From Cohnella sp. GbtcB17 (GTDB lineage Bacteria; Bacillota; Bacilli; Paenibacillales; Paenibacillaceae): a stretch of 64,000 nt of DNA. The stretch is taken from the NCBI RefSeq assembly GCF_019091135.1, contig NZ_JAGXJW010000003.1, positions 1 through 64,000 of the forward strand. The letters run 5' to 3'. The position numbers and the translations under genes were made by a program. This document shows positions 45,732-54,690 of the stretch, piece after piece; within the stretch, counting starts at the first letter, position 1, and every line of letters begins with the position of its first letter. The notes under the pieces are model-generated. The model saw nothing but the letters and a program-made list of their open reading frames with translations. It made no database searches and had not been told where the DNA came from.

Positions 45732-48107
45732 CTATTCCCCCCGCACCCTGATCACGGTTACCGAATACTTCGGAAATTCATACGCGAAGTCCGGCCCCTC
45801 GAACGTGATTTTTTTCGTCCGCGGCGCGATGTGGGTCGGTTGCTCGAACGAATTCTCGTCTTCAAGACCATAGCCGCTCAGTTCGTGCACCTCGGCGATG
45901 CGCTCCCGGCCGCTCTCCATGCCTTCGAACGCCAGTTCCACGGTCTCGGGCACTTCGCGGACGTTGACGACTTTTACGATCGTATCGCCTGTCGCTTCCT
46001 CCAGGCTCGCCGCATAGTACAAAGGCTCGATATACGGAATATGATCCTCGGTCTCCGCGACCACGGCTCCGTCGATGGAAGCGACGACTTTTCTCCCGGT
46101 CACGCGGAGCGCCAGATCGTACTCCACGTCGTTCTGTACCTCGAACAGGCTTTGCGTCAGAACGGAACCCTTGCCACCGATGACGGAGTGGATCGTGGAA
46201 TCCTGGTTCTGCCAGCCGCCTATGTCCCACTGCAGATGCTGCCGGTCGTCGGTCCACCCGAAGTAAACGGCGAAGCCCCATTGGCCGCCGCCTGTCTTTC
46301 TGGCTTTAAGCGACAAAGTGTAGTCCTCCCACTCGGCGGCGCCCAGCATGGCGATCTGTTTGTCGCCCGGGCCCGTTCGGTCAAACGCGGTATCCGCAAA
46401 GGAGAGCGTCTCTCCCGTCGCATGGTTGACCAGGCGAATCGAGGTATATTCGACCGCGTTCGCGTTCGCGCCAAATCCGATCTGGCCGCGGATGGGCGTC
46501 ACTTCGCGAGCGGGCTCCGGGGCCTTCAGGCCGGCGGCCTCGATCGGAAGCAGAACGTCGCCTTGATGGTGCATAAACAGCTGCTGAACGTAATAGTTGG
46601 CGGTGCCGAACGCCTCGTGATTGTTGAACCAGATCAGATCGGGCTTCCAATTGACATAATCGACGTTGCAGAGCAGCGGCGCATAACACGCCAGGCCGAC
46701 CGCATGCGCATTCCGCTCGAGCCCGGTCATGAAGGCGGCCTCGGCCAGCGCGTTGTAATAGGCGTTGCCCCACGAAGCGTATTCGCCTAGAAACACCTTC
46801 GGATCGTCCGCCTTAAAGCCGTCGTAGCGGCCGACGTTGGCCAGGAACCACTCCGGCGATTGGTAGTAGTGCTCGTCCACGAAGTCCGACTTGTTCTCTC
46901 TGGCCGAGCGCCAGCCCCGTTCGTACTCGCCGCCCGCGGCGAAGGGGCCGCTGGAATTAATGATTTTGATCTCCGGATGCTTGTCCTTGATGGCCCGGTG
47001 GAAGTACGCATAACGTTCGAAAAACGGCGCGCCTACTTCTTCGTTCCCGATGCCGACATACTCAAGGTTAAAGGGAGCCGGATGTCCGAGCTTCGCGCGG
47101 ATGCTTCCCCATTCCGTCGACACGTCGCCATTGGCGAATTCGATCAGGTCCAGCGCATCGTCGATCCAAGGACCCAATTCCTCGATCGGCACGATGCGCT
47201 TGTGATGCGGATCGTAGCCGGCCGGCAGGATCGGGATCGGCTTGGCGCCGATATCTTCGCAAAATTGAAAGTACTCGTAATAACCGAGCCCCAGCGTCTG
47301 ATGGTACCGCCAGTTGCTGCGTCTTGGGGGGCGCTGGGCGACGTCGCCGATCGTGTTTTTCCAGCGGTACATCGAATCCCGGTCGTCCGCATTCAGCGAG
47401 CCGTCATGCACGAGGCAGCCTCCGGGAAACCGCATGAACTTGGGCTTCAAGTCGGCCAGCAGCTTCGCGATATCCGTTCGGAGTCCGTTCGGACGGTCGC
47501 GGTACGTGTTGGCGGGGAAAAGAGACACCATGTCCAGGCACAGCTTTCCCGTTCCCTTGGTCACGATCGTCAACCGGCTGCCGAAGTCGGTCGCCCTCGC
47601 AGTCAGCACGGCCTCGTATCGCTGCCAGTCGGCGGACTCGACTTGGATGACGGCTTCCGCGTGGACAGCCCCGTCTGCGCCCTCGACCGCGATACGCACG
47701 GGCTCCGCAAAGGAGGCGTCGCGTCTCGCATAGACGGAGAACCGGTACCGCTCGCCGGCGCGAACGGGTATGCCGGTATTGAAGCCCAGGTGGGCGATGC
47801 CGACACCGTCCACTGCCTCTATAATGTCGATGACCGCATAGTGCGTGTTGCGATCGTTGATCGGGCGCGCATCTTCGACGGTTAACGCCGCCTTGCCTGC
47901 CCCGCGTTCGATCTTCTCCCAGCCCGTCAGCGCGCGATAGTCCGGATGATCGATTGGATCGAACTCGAAGGAGCGATTGCGGACAAGCTCGGCATACAGC
48001 CCGCCGTCCGCGGCATGATTGAGGTCTTCGAAAAAAATGCCGAACAGATCGCCGAGCGGCACACCCCTTTGCCGGGTGTTTATCGTCAATTTGCCTGGAA
48101 TCGTCAA
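45732..48107 (-). CDS. GH51-type alpha-L-arabinofuranosidase, cytoplasmic
   Basis: A 791-residue enzyme starting with TTG behind AAGGAG. The N-terminus LGDLFGIFFEDLNHAADGGLYAELVRNRSFEF is typical of GH51. A CBM4-like beta-sandwich is inserted at about residues 75-200, then the barrel follows with the acid/base Glu in YVGIGNEEVG and the nucleophile in KVFLGEYASWG. A further LamG-like module (about 580-700) precedes the C-terminal beta domain. No signal peptide is visible, so it cleaves imported arabino-oligosaccharides. It is convergent with the PurA-like gene 24 bp away. Confidence 0.88.
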   Translation of the reverse strand: MTIPGKLTINTRQRGVPLGDLFGIFFEDLNHAADGGLYAELVRNRSFEFDPIDHPDYRALTGWEKIERGAGKAALTVEDARPINDRNTHYAVIDIIEAVDGVGIAHLGFNTGIPVRAGERYRFSVYARRDASFAEPVRIAVEGADGAVHAEAVIQVESADWQRYEAVLTARATDFGSRLTIVTKGTGKLCLDMVSLFPANTYRDRPNGLRTDIAKLLADLKPKFMRFPGGCLVHDGSLNADDRDSMYRWKNTIGDVAQRPPRRSNWRYHQTLGLGYYEYFQFCEDIGAKPIPILPAGYDPHHKRIVPIEELGPWIDDALDLIEFANGDVSTEWGSIRAKLGHPAPFNLEYVGIGNEEVGAPFFERYAYFHRAIKDKHPEIKIINSSGPFAAGGEYERGWRSARENKSDFVDEHYYQSPEWFLANVGRYDGFKADDPKVFLGEYASWGNAYYNALAEAAFMTGLERNAHAVGLACYAPLLCNVDYVNWKPDLIWFNNHEAFGTANYYVQQLFMHHQGDVLLPIEAAGLKAPEPAREVTPIRGQIGFGANANAVEYTSIRLVNHATGETLSFADTAFDRTGPGDKQIAMLGAAEWEDYTLSLKARKTGGGQWGFAVYFGWTDDRQHLQWDIGGWQNQDSTIHSVIGGKGSVLTQSLFEVQNDVEYDLALRVTGRKVVASIDGAVVAETEDHIPYIEPLYYAASLEEATGDTIVKVVNVREVPETVELAFEGMESGRERIAEVHELSGYGLEDENSFEQPTHIAPRTKKITFEGPDFAYEFPKYSVTVIRVRGE

Positions 48108-48296
48108 TGAGATTCGCTCCTTTGCATCATTCGCCGAACGCGGCCAGCAGTCTGCCCTAGTTCGGCTGCCCGCAGCGTAGTTTCTCTACCTAGAATCTCA
48201 TCTTTATTTCGCACCGTAAATGATCGATGATCGAGAAAAACCTGACCGATGATGCGAAAATGAAGGCCCTTAAAGACCATGCTGCGAAAACACGAA

Positions 48297-48336
48297 CAGC
48301 CCAAGACGTCCGCGTGGACGATTTGGGCTGCAGGGG
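48297..48336 (-). terminator. Hairpin after the DinB gene
   Basis: CAGCCCAA pairs with TTGGGCTG, with an inner CGTCC/GGACG pairing. On the minus strand it follows the DinB stop by about 15 bases but has only a broken T tract (TTCGTGTTTT) after it, so termination may be partial. The rest of 48108-48346 shows nothing else. Confidence 0.6.
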
Positions 48337-48346
48337 ATGTTTCTCT

Positions 48347-48835
48347 TTATTGCTCGTCGGCGCTGGGGCCGTAAATGCCGGGGATCGGCACGTCAAGCAG
48401 CCTTAGATAGACCGTCAATTGCCCACGATGATGATAAATGTGATTAAGAAGCGTCGAACGGACCTGCTCGTAACGCGAGGTCGAAACGATCGACACGCCC
48501 TCGAGCGTCCAGTTGAAGGTCTGCCGGAGATCATTGTCGCTCCACTCGCGGATCCGGCTTGCCGCTGCCGCCGCGGAACGTTCCAGCAACGCCATGATTT
48601 CCGATATGGATTCGGCTTCGGGCAGCGGAACGATTGGCACTTCATGGGACGATGAAGAAAGCATCGAGGCCACAGCCTCGGGCATGCCGGCCAAATGCAG
48701 GGCAAGCTGTCCCAGCGACATGGACTTGGCATGCGGTCTCCAAGCCAGGTTGGCTTCGGGAATAATCTCAATGAGACGGCGGGTAGACGCCACCTCCCGG
48801 TGCAATTCTTCCTCTAACAGCTGGATCAAGCTCAT
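48347..48835 (-). CDS. DinB family protein
   Basis: A 162-residue four-helix DinB/YfiT-type protein. Metal-ligand histidines are in SLGQLALHLAGMPE and in STLLNHIYHHRGQLTVYLRLLDVPIPGIYGPSADE near the C-terminus. Relatives include bacillithiol- or mycothiol-dependent transferases and stress proteins; a specific role cannot be assigned. AAAGGAGGGGG precedes the ATG. Confidence 0.88.
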   Translation of the reverse strand: MSLIQLLEEELHREVASTRRLIEIIPEANLAWRPHAKSMSLGQLALHLAGMPEAVASMLSSSSHEVPIVPLPEAESISEIMALLERSAAAAASRIREWSDNDLRQTFNWTLEGVSIVSTSRYEQVRSTLLNHIYHHRGQLTVYLRLLDVPIPGIYGPSADEQ

Positions 48836-48930
48836 GATTAGCCCCCTCCTTTGTGATAAGCCGATTATAAGGCATACCCAGGCAAGCCATTTCTTTCCGA
48901 TTGCTCGATTATAAAAGAGAGCCAGTTCGC

Positions 48931-48968
48931 GAAAAGAAAACGAGGAACGGCTGATTGCCGTCCCTCGT
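48931..48968 (-). terminator. Intrinsic terminator of the cupin gene
   Basis: Minus strand: CGAGG-ACGGC pairs with GCCGT-CCTCG (one mismatch pair) around AATCA, followed by TTTTCTTTT. Confidence 0.85.
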
Positions 48969-48991
48969 GCCTGCCGGCGTATCGATACGCC

Positions 48992-49387
48992 TTAACCCTC
49001 GTACTGCTCGTCGCTCACATGCTCCAGCCATTCGACCGCTTTGCCGTCCAACCGCTCCTGAATGGCGATATGCGTCATCGCCGTCGTCGGCGGAGCGCCT
49101 TGCCAGTGCTTCTCGCCGGGCGGTGACCAGACGACGTCGCCGGTGCGGATCTCCTCGCTCTCGCCGCCCCAGCGCTGCGCCCGTCCCGCGCCGGCCGTCA
49201 CGATCAGCGTCTGTCCGTGCGGATGCGTATGCCATGCGGTCCGCGCCCCCGGCTCGAACGTCACGCTCGCACCGGCTCCCCGCCCGGGATCGGCCGCTTC
49301 GAACAGCGGATCGATGCGTACCGTGCCGGTAAAATAATCGGAAGGTCCTTTGCCGGAAGGCTGCGACCCTACTCTCCTGATTTCCAT
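48992..49387 (-). CDS. Single-domain cupin protein
   Basis: A 131-residue cupin of the carboxymuconolactone decarboxylase-linked type. Metal-ligand motif 1 is [20 protein letters not shown] and motif 2 is [24 protein letters not shown] 49387 lies about 9 bases after GGAGGA; ATG 49396 is possible. Function probably enzymatic or small-molecule binding; substrate unknown. Confidence 0.87.
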   Translation of the reverse strand: MEIRRVGSQPSGKGPSDYFTGTVRIDPLFEAADPGRGAGASVTFEPGARTAWHTHPHGQTLIVTAGAGRAQRWGGESEEIRTGDVVWSPPGEKHWQGAPPTTAMTHIAIQERLDGKAVEWLEHVSDEQYEG

Positions 49388-49476
49388 GCGCTTCATTCCT
49401 CCGTTCGAATTGAATCCTTTCCCACAACCTAATCGAAGCATTTCAAATAGTCAACCCGTGTGCCGTTGTTCCGCCG

Positions 49477-49518
49477 GAAAAAGCCGGTGCGCGAGTAATC
49501 GCGCGCCGGCTTTTTTTG
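49477..49518. terminator. Strong terminator between the DUF4832 gene and the cupin gene
   Basis: The arms AAAAAGCCGG(T)GCGCG and CGCGC(G)CCGGCTTTTT are near-perfect with T runs on both ends. On the minus strand it closes the DUF4832 gene, whose stop is at 49533. Confidence 0.85.
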
Positions 49519-49532
49519 ATTATGGACATACG

Positions 49533-51971
49533 CTATTCGAACCGGATCTCGTCGATTGTAAAGTTGCCCGTGAACGCGCCGTGCTTGAACTTTCTGGCCG
49601 TTGCCTTGTCGAACCCCGCGAAGTCGGCCAGCGGTATGCGGATCGTCTGGTAGGCGGTCGTCGCGGTGACGGTCTTCGTCCCCTTCGCTCCTCCCGCGTC
49701 CCACATCGTCACGTTAAAAGAGGCGCCGTTCGTGCCGCTCTTCACGACGTAGACGAGGTACGTATAAGGAGACAGGTCGACGTTCGTCTCGGCTGCGCTG
49801 AACGTGGCGTCCCACCAGCTGACGCCGCTAAGCGACAGCTCGGAGCCGTTGCTCGAGATCGTGCCGTCTCCCCAATAGCCGCCTCCCATATCGTTTGTGT
49901 GCAGCGAGTTGTATTGGTTGGCATTGTCGTAATTGTCGAAAACGAGCGGCGGCGTACCGCTGCCGCCGCCGTTAGCGCTCACGGCGATGCGGTCGAAATC
50001 GGGCGCATAGCCGGTTGGCTGGGAAAACAGCAGCGTATTCGCGCCCGCCTGCAGATGTACGGTCGTCGTCTTCGATGCGACCGTCGTCCAGCCGCCGGAG
50101 CTCGGGAAGCTGATCGCCGTGCCCGCGCCGCCGTTGACGCTAAGCGAAGCGGAGCGGCTCGCGTCGCCGTTCAGATAGTAGATCGTCAGCGTATAATCGC
50201 CGGCCGCAGGCGCCGTCACGCCGTTGAACCGCAGCGTGCCGCTGCCGTTGCCGACGTAGCCGACCTTGCTTCCGCCCGAACACGTCGCGCAGCTTGAGAC
50301 GGCGGCCGGGCTAACGAGCGTGTTGCCCGACGCTTCTGCTTCATAGGCGGTCGTGCCCGCAGGCGGCGTTGGCGTTGGCGTCGGTGTTGGGGTCGGCGTT
50401 GGCGTCGGTGTTGGGGTCGGCGTTGGCGTCGGGGTTGGGGTCGGCGTTGGCGTCGGGGTTGGTGTTGGCGTTGGTCCGCCCGTCAGAGGCGGATCGGCCA
50501 GCGTCGTGGACGTCGTGGCGCTCGCGGTTACGCGGAAGCCCGACAGCGTCAGCCAGCCGCTGCGGTTGGCGTCCTGCCGCGTGTTCGCGAAGCGAAGCGG
50601 CTTGCCGTTCGACAGCGGGTTGACGACGCGCATGACCAGCTTATAGTCGCCGGCGGGCAGACTGTGGCTTGCGCTAAAGGCAAAGCTGTAATCCGCGCCG
50701 CCCGGCAACACGCTTTTCAGATTCCAGCTTGCGGTGCCCAGCGATTTGACCCAGACGTCGGAGGCGTTCAGCACGCCGAACTCGACCGGCCAATTGTAGT
50801 AGAACGGCGCTACGCCCTTGTTCTGCAGCTTGACGTTGACCGTCAGCGAGGACGCCGGCGAATCGGGCAACTGCACGCCGGAGTTGTACAGCGTGTAGCC
50901 CAGCATCTTGTGCCCCCGCAGCGCGTTGGCCGAGGCGGTGGCGTTCGGCAGCGACGTTTTGAACAGTCTGTCGTACATCATCCATGAAGCATGCGTCGTC
51001 TCGACCGAGGTCTGGTAGTTCTGCCCGTTCTGGTTGGGCCAGGTTTGCCAGAAGCTCGTATCCTGCTGAAGCGGCGGATAGAGCTCGCCCCCGATCGGAT
51101 GCGTTTGCCAAATGTTTTGCACGCCGTTCTGCGTAATCAGATTCCAGAAGTCCCAGTCCGTCTCGAACAGCGTCGCGTAAGCGAAGGAGTCGTCATGGTA
51201 CCCGAAGGCGTTCTTGAGCGTCGCCGTGCTCGCGGAGTATGGATACCGGGCCAGCACCTGCGTCGTGTGAAACGCGTCCTTGAACGCCGTCAGCAGCGCG
51301 TCCATGTTCGACTGGTTCATCCGCCAATCGTTCGGAGCAGCGTCGTAGGGCCATGTATGCCACTCGCCCCAGAAGCCGTACAGCCCCGCCGTCACGAAGC
51401 CGATCCGCGAATCGCCGTCGTAGCGCGCGCCGAGTGCGGCGACGAACTGGCGCAACGCCGTGTTCAGGTTGACGTCGTTCCAGTCGGGCGCCAGGCTGTG
51501 CGTCGACGTGTCGTGGTTGCCGTTCTGGTCGTAATCGCGCGTCAGCAGACCGCCGTTGATCAGAAACTGTGGAATGCCGGTCGTCCGTCCCGGATAGTCG
51601 ACGTAGACGCGGAACGCCGCCTGGTTGCCCCGGCTCGCGATATCGTTCAGATAGGCGTCCAGCGGCGCCCAGTTGTACGTGTTGGGGCCTGTCATGAGAT
51701 CCCGCAGCGACACGTAAAACCACTCCATGCTGTGCGGAAAGCTGTTGTTCGGATCGACGCTTTCCGAAGGCTGCTTGGAAAAGGGCATGAAGCCCTTGAG
51801 CGGGTTCTGCTCGAGCCCCGGCTTGTTCGGATCGTACGTCTGCGTCTGCCATTCGCCCGAGGCGGCGGCGTGAGGCAGCCGGAGATTCATAAACAGCATC
51901 GTGCCGATCAGAACAAAAACCATGATTAAGAGCACCGGCTTTGCGGGCCTTGCGAGTCGTGCGTTCGACAT
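49533..51971 (-). CDS. Secreted DUF4832 protein with Thr-Pro linker and carbohydrate-binding modules
   Basis: An 812-residue protein from ATG 51971, with a signal peptide or anchor (VLLIMVFVLIGTMLFMNLRLPHAAA). The first half is a DUF4832/DUF4874-type region related to glycoside hydrolase barrels (NPLKGFMPF, YVDYPGRTTGIPQFLING, FVTAGLYGFWGEWHTW, ALRGHKMLGYTLYNSGVQLP). An Ig-like module follows, then about 19 Thr-Pro dipeptides, then a CBM6/CBM35-like module (YEAEASGNTLVSPA ... GSKVGYVGNGSGTLRFNGV) and a C-terminal CBM11-like module. It should be an extracellular polysaccharide-active or binding protein. A cre-like site lies in its promoter region. Confidence 0.82.
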   Translation of the reverse strand: MSNARLARPAKPVLLIMVFVLIGTMLFMNLRLPHAAASGEWQTQTYDPNKPGLEQNPLKGFMPFSKQPSESVDPNNSFPHSMEWFYVSLRDLMTGPNTYNWAPLDAYLNDIASRGNQAAFRVYVDYPGRTTGIPQFLINGGLLTRDYDQNGNHDTSTHSLAPDWNDVNLNTALRQFVAALGARYDGDSRIGFVTAGLYGFWGEWHTWPYDAAPNDWRMNQSNMDALLTAFKDAFHTTQVLARYPYSASTATLKNAFGYHDDSFAYATLFETDWDFWNLITQNGVQNIWQTHPIGGELYPPLQQDTSFWQTWPNQNGQNYQTSVETTHASWMMYDRLFKTSLPNATASANALRGHKMLGYTLYNSGVQLPDSPASSLTVNVKLQNKGVAPFYYNWPVEFGVLNASDVWVKSLGTASWNLKSVLPGGADYSFAFSASHSLPAGDYKLVMRVVNPLSNGKPLRFANTRQDANRSGWLTLSGFRVTASATTSTTLADPPLTGGPTPTPTPTPTPTPTPTPTPTPTPTPTPTPTPTPTPTPPAGTTAYEAEASGNTLVSPAAVSSCATCSGGSKVGYVGNGSGTLRFNGVTAPAAGDYTLTIYYLNGDASRSASLSVNGGAGTAISFPSSGGWTTVASKTTTVHLQAGANTLLFSQPTGYAPDFDRIAVSANGGGSGTPPLVFDNYDNANQYNSLHTNDMGGGYWGDGTISSNGSELSLSGVSWWDATFSAAETNVDLSPYTYLVYVVKSGTNGASFNVTMWDAGGAKGTKTVTATTAYQTIRIPLADFAGFDKATARKFKHGAFTGNFTIDEIRFE
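50365..50475 (-). repeat. Thr-Pro repeat tract with a 24-bp higher-order unit
   Basis: Hexamers of the form GGxGTy on the plus strand encode about 19 Thr-Pro dipeptides on the minus strand. The hexamers are ordered into about 3.5 copies of a 24-bp unit (GGCGTCGG-GTTGGGGTCGGCGTT), which shows expansion by duplication of four dipeptides at a time. Confidence 0.9.
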
Positions 51972-52130
51972 TACATCGTTCACTCCTGTTCGCATGGGAT
52001 ATGTTGCAGATGCGAGCGGCGGACCTGCCCGCCGTCCCTGCTCCTCGCCTCCCCTCCGGTACAGCCTCGCGTCTGCGCTCCATGGCAACGCAAACGAACG
52101 GACCATCGCCTCTCTGACTCAAACATTTTG

Positions 52131-52144
52131 GGTAAGCGCTTACG
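52131..52144 (-). promoter_or_regulatory. Catabolite-responsive element (cre)-like palindrome
   Basis: GGTAAGCGCTTACG contains the perfect palindrome GTAAGCGCTTAC, close to the CcpA cre consensus WTGNAANCGNWNNCW. It lies about 160 bp upstream of the DUF4832-protein ATG and just downstream of a possible promoter (TCGACG, 16 bp, TATGAT on the minus strand), a position that represses. Confidence 0.65.
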
Positions 52145-52244
52145 TTACCATCATAAATCACGCGTTTTGCACGTCGATAGGCCCCAATTTTAAGATCGAA
52201 ACCATCTTTTTCAGGTCCGTTTCCAGAAGCGGGCGTTGTGTGGC

Positions 52245-52296
52245 GAAAAAAACAAAGGCTGCCTCTTAGGTCGCTTGATGACCTTTGAGACAGCCA
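52245..52296 (-). terminator. Intrinsic terminator downstream of repeat array 2
   Basis: Minus strand: GGCTG-CTC-AGGTC pairs with GACCT-GAG-CAGCC with small symmetric internal loops, followed by TTTGTTTTTTT. It is the first terminator after the sensor kinase stop at 52969, so the array in between is part of the kinase transcript. Confidence 0.82.
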
Positions 52297-52345
52297 TTTG
52301 GTAGGAGGCTGTTTCGCCTCAGATAATTCGCGCTGCGTACGGCCC

Positions 52346-52930
52346 ATCGCCTTCTCGACGAGAGGCGATGATGAACCCGCGCACCGCGCATGGCCCATCG
52401 CCTTCTTGACGAGAGGCGATGACGAGCTCGCGCACCGCACATGGCTCATCGCCTTCTCGACGAGAGGCGATGACGAACACGCGCATCGCGCATGGCCCAT
52501 CGCCTCTTCTAAGATAGGTGATACCGAACCCGCGCACCGCGCAAGCCCCATCGCCTTCTCTACGAGAGGCGATACCAAACCCGCGCACCGCGCATGGCCC
52601 ATCGCCTCTTCTACAAGAGGCGATGACGAACACGCGCACCACGCAAGCCCCATCGCCTTCTCTACAAGAGGCGATACCGAACACGCGCACCGCGCATGGC
52701 CCATCGCCTTCTCTACAAGAGGCGATACCGAACACGCGCACCGCGCAAGCCCCATCGCCTTCTCTACGAGAGGCGATGACGATCCCGCGCACCGCGCAAG
52801 CCCCATCGCCTTCTCTACGAGAGGCGATACCGAACCCGCGCTCCGCGCATGGCTCATCGCCTTCTCTACAAGAGGCGATGCCGGATCCTCGGCCCGCGGC
52901 AACCCCGTCGCCTTCTACTTAGCAGGCGAT
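52346..52930. repeat. Tandem repeat array 2: twelve 51-bp hairpin units
   Basis: Eleven complete 51-bp units plus a partial twelfth start every 51 bases from 52346. Each begins with an inverted repeat: arms ATCGCC and GGCGAT extended by TCTT/AAGA or, with a bulged T, by TCTC/GAGA around a TAC-containing loop. The rest is CGAACCCGCGCACCGCGCAxGGCCC-like, itself holding GCGC/GCGC. Unit 4 keeps pairing through a G-U change and the last unit through a G-U closing pair. The units are stop-free, so long frames run through both strands; these are artefacts. It lies 39 bp after the kinase stop and before a terminator. Confidence 0.92.
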
Positions 52931-52968
52931 GCGCGGTTTCACGCGCCGGACCCGCAGCGGTGCACCCG

Positions 52969-54690
52969 TCACTCCGCCTCGCCAACCTGAACCTGCCACA
53001 CCAGCTCCGCGCACAGCCCGCCCCGCTCCGAGTGGCTGAGGAACAGCCCGGAGCCTTTGCCGAACAGCAGCATGAGCCGCTGGTGGACGTTGTGCAGGCC
53101 CGCGTCGATCTGATCGCTCGGCGCCGTGCGGATCTTCGCCTGCAGCGACTCCAGCTGCGCCGGCGTCAGACCCGTGCCGTTGTCGTCGACCGTGAGCCGC
53201 GCGAGGCCGCCCTCCTCCAGCGTTCCCCGGATGCGGACGCTGCCGTATTTCACGGGTTTTCGGAACGCGTGCACGATCACGTTTTCGATCAAAGGCTGCA
53301 GCGACAGGCGGGGAATCTCCATCTTCAGCATCGCCGGATCGATATCGATCTCGTATTCGAAGTCGTCCGTCAGCATGCGGTGAATGTCCAAGTAGTTTTC
53401 GATCAGGTTGAGCTCCTCCTGAATAGTCGCGAAGCTGCTGCTCAGCTTGGTCGTATAGCGATAGTACCGGCTCAAATTCATCGTCATCGAGACGGCCGCT
53501 TCCTTTTCCTCGAGCTCGACCATGCTCTTAATATACGCCAGCGTATTGTAGAGGAAATGCGGATTGATCTGCGACTGCAGCTGCTTGACATTCGCTTCCT
53601 TCGTCCGGATCTGCTCCTTCAGCACGTCCTCGATCAGCTCTTCGATCCTCGCGGCCATCGAATTGAACTTCTGATAGACGTAGCGGAACTCTCCTCTTGG
53701 CGGATCCTTCATCCGGCTCGTATAGATGCCCTTTTCGATGAAGTTCATGCCCTGCATCAGCTTGCGAAACGGAATCCGGATGCTCCGATACAGTAAAAAG
53801 CTCAGGATGCAAGCCATAAAGAGCATCATGCCGCTGATCGAGTAGAACATCGTCTGACTGCGCTTGATCGGAGCCATAATCGTGTCGATCGGCACGTAAT
53901 CCACCAGATACCAGCCGAGCGACTGGACCATGTCCATGTGCACCTGGTATGTGCCGCCGCTCGTCCGGATGAGCAGGGGATCGAAGCCGTCTTCCGTGGC
54001 GACCGGGTCAAGCTCGGGCAGCAGTTCCCGGATTAAATCCTGATTCGCCGTATAATTGTAGATCGGGGTGTCGCCCGGCTTGTATAAAAAGGGATCTTCC
54101 AGCCCGTTGCTCTTCATCTCGGACAAATCGCTCTTGATCTCGCCTTCGTCCACCTTGGCGACGACCGTCAGGTCCGCCTCCTCTTCCCTGGCGCTCTTGG
54201 CCGGATTGGAGATCGTCTCGATAAAATAGGCGTTGCCCTTCGGGCTCGTCCGGTAGCTCCAGAAGCCGTCCTTGTCCGGCAGCTCCGCCGGCACGGCGCC
54301 CAGGCTCGAATTGCTCTTGATGACCACCCCGGTCTTCGGGTAAACGACCGCGATGATGCCCTTCCACCGCCCGTAGCCCGCCAGCCTGCTGATCTCCTCG
54401 GACACGGTCTTGAGCGTGCGGTAGTAGAGCAGATCGTCGTTCAGCAAGTCCGGATAGGCCAGATTGCGGACTTCATTGCTCTCGTACAGCATCTTTTGAT
54501 AGGAATCGTATTGGGCGAACATTTGGCCAAGCTGCCCGACGAACGTTTGCACTTGCGTGCGTTTGGCCTTCACGATTTCCCTTTTCAGAACGCTTGAGCT
54601 CGTGTGATTCGAGTAGGCGTACAGCGCGATGATCGGCGTCAGCAGCAGAAGCAGGGCGAGTACCATCCTCGTGAAAATGCTGGACTTCAC
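52969..54690 (-). CDS. YesM-like sensor histidine kinase, orphan (no response regulator nearby)
   Basis: A 573-residue kinase with a membrane helix near residues 8-26, an extracellular Cache-like sensor domain of about 250 residues, a second helix (YSISGMMLFMACILSFLLY) and a HAMP domain. The His_kinase domain has its phosphoacceptor in QSQINPHFLYNTL, and HATPase boxes QPLIENVIVHAF, DDNGTGL and GLHNVHQRLMLLFG follow. The start is GTG 54690, overlapping the upstream binding-protein stop (GTGA). No YesN-type regulator gene follows; instead there is the repeat array and a terminator. Confidence 0.92.
   Translation of the reverse strand: MKSSIFTRMVLALLLLLTPIIALYAYSNHTSSSVLKREIVKAKRTQVQTFVGQLGQMFAQYDSYQKMLYESNEVRNLAYPDLLNDDLLYYRTLKTVSEEISRLAGYGRWKGIIAVVYPKTGVVIKSNSSLGAVPAELPDKDGFWSYRTSPKGNAYFIETISNPAKSAREEEADLTVVAKVDEGEIKSDLSEMKSNGLEDPFLYKPGDTPIYNYTANQDLIRELLPELDPVATEDGFDPLLIRTSGGTYQVHMDMVQSLGWYLVDYVPIDTIMAPIKRSQTMFYSISGMMLFMACILSFLLYRSIRIPFRKLMQGMNFIEKGIYTSRMKDPPRGEFRYVYQKFNSMAARIEELIEDVLKEQIRTKEANVKQLQSQINPHFLYNTLAYIKSMVELEEKEAAVSMTMNLSRYYRYTTKLSSSFATIQEELNLIENYLDIHRMLTDDFEYEIDIDPAMLKMEIPRLSLQPLIENVIVHAFRKPVKYGSVRIRGTLEEGGLARLTVDDNGTGLTPAQLESLQAKIRTAPSDQIDAGLHNVHQRLMLLFGKGSGLFLSHSERGGLCAELVWQVQVGEAE

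Noticed and set aside
51193..52902. A 569-codon minus-strand open frame running through array 2 into the DUF4832 gene.
   Set aside because: The first part is 51-bp repeat translation and the rest is a wrong frame of the DUF4832 gene; there is no ribosome binding site, and the terminator and promoter lie inside it.
52346..52930. Array 2 considered as a CRISPR array.
   Set aside because: Units are contiguous and similar over their whole 51 bp, with no unique spacers, and no cas genes are in the window. The same holds for array 1.
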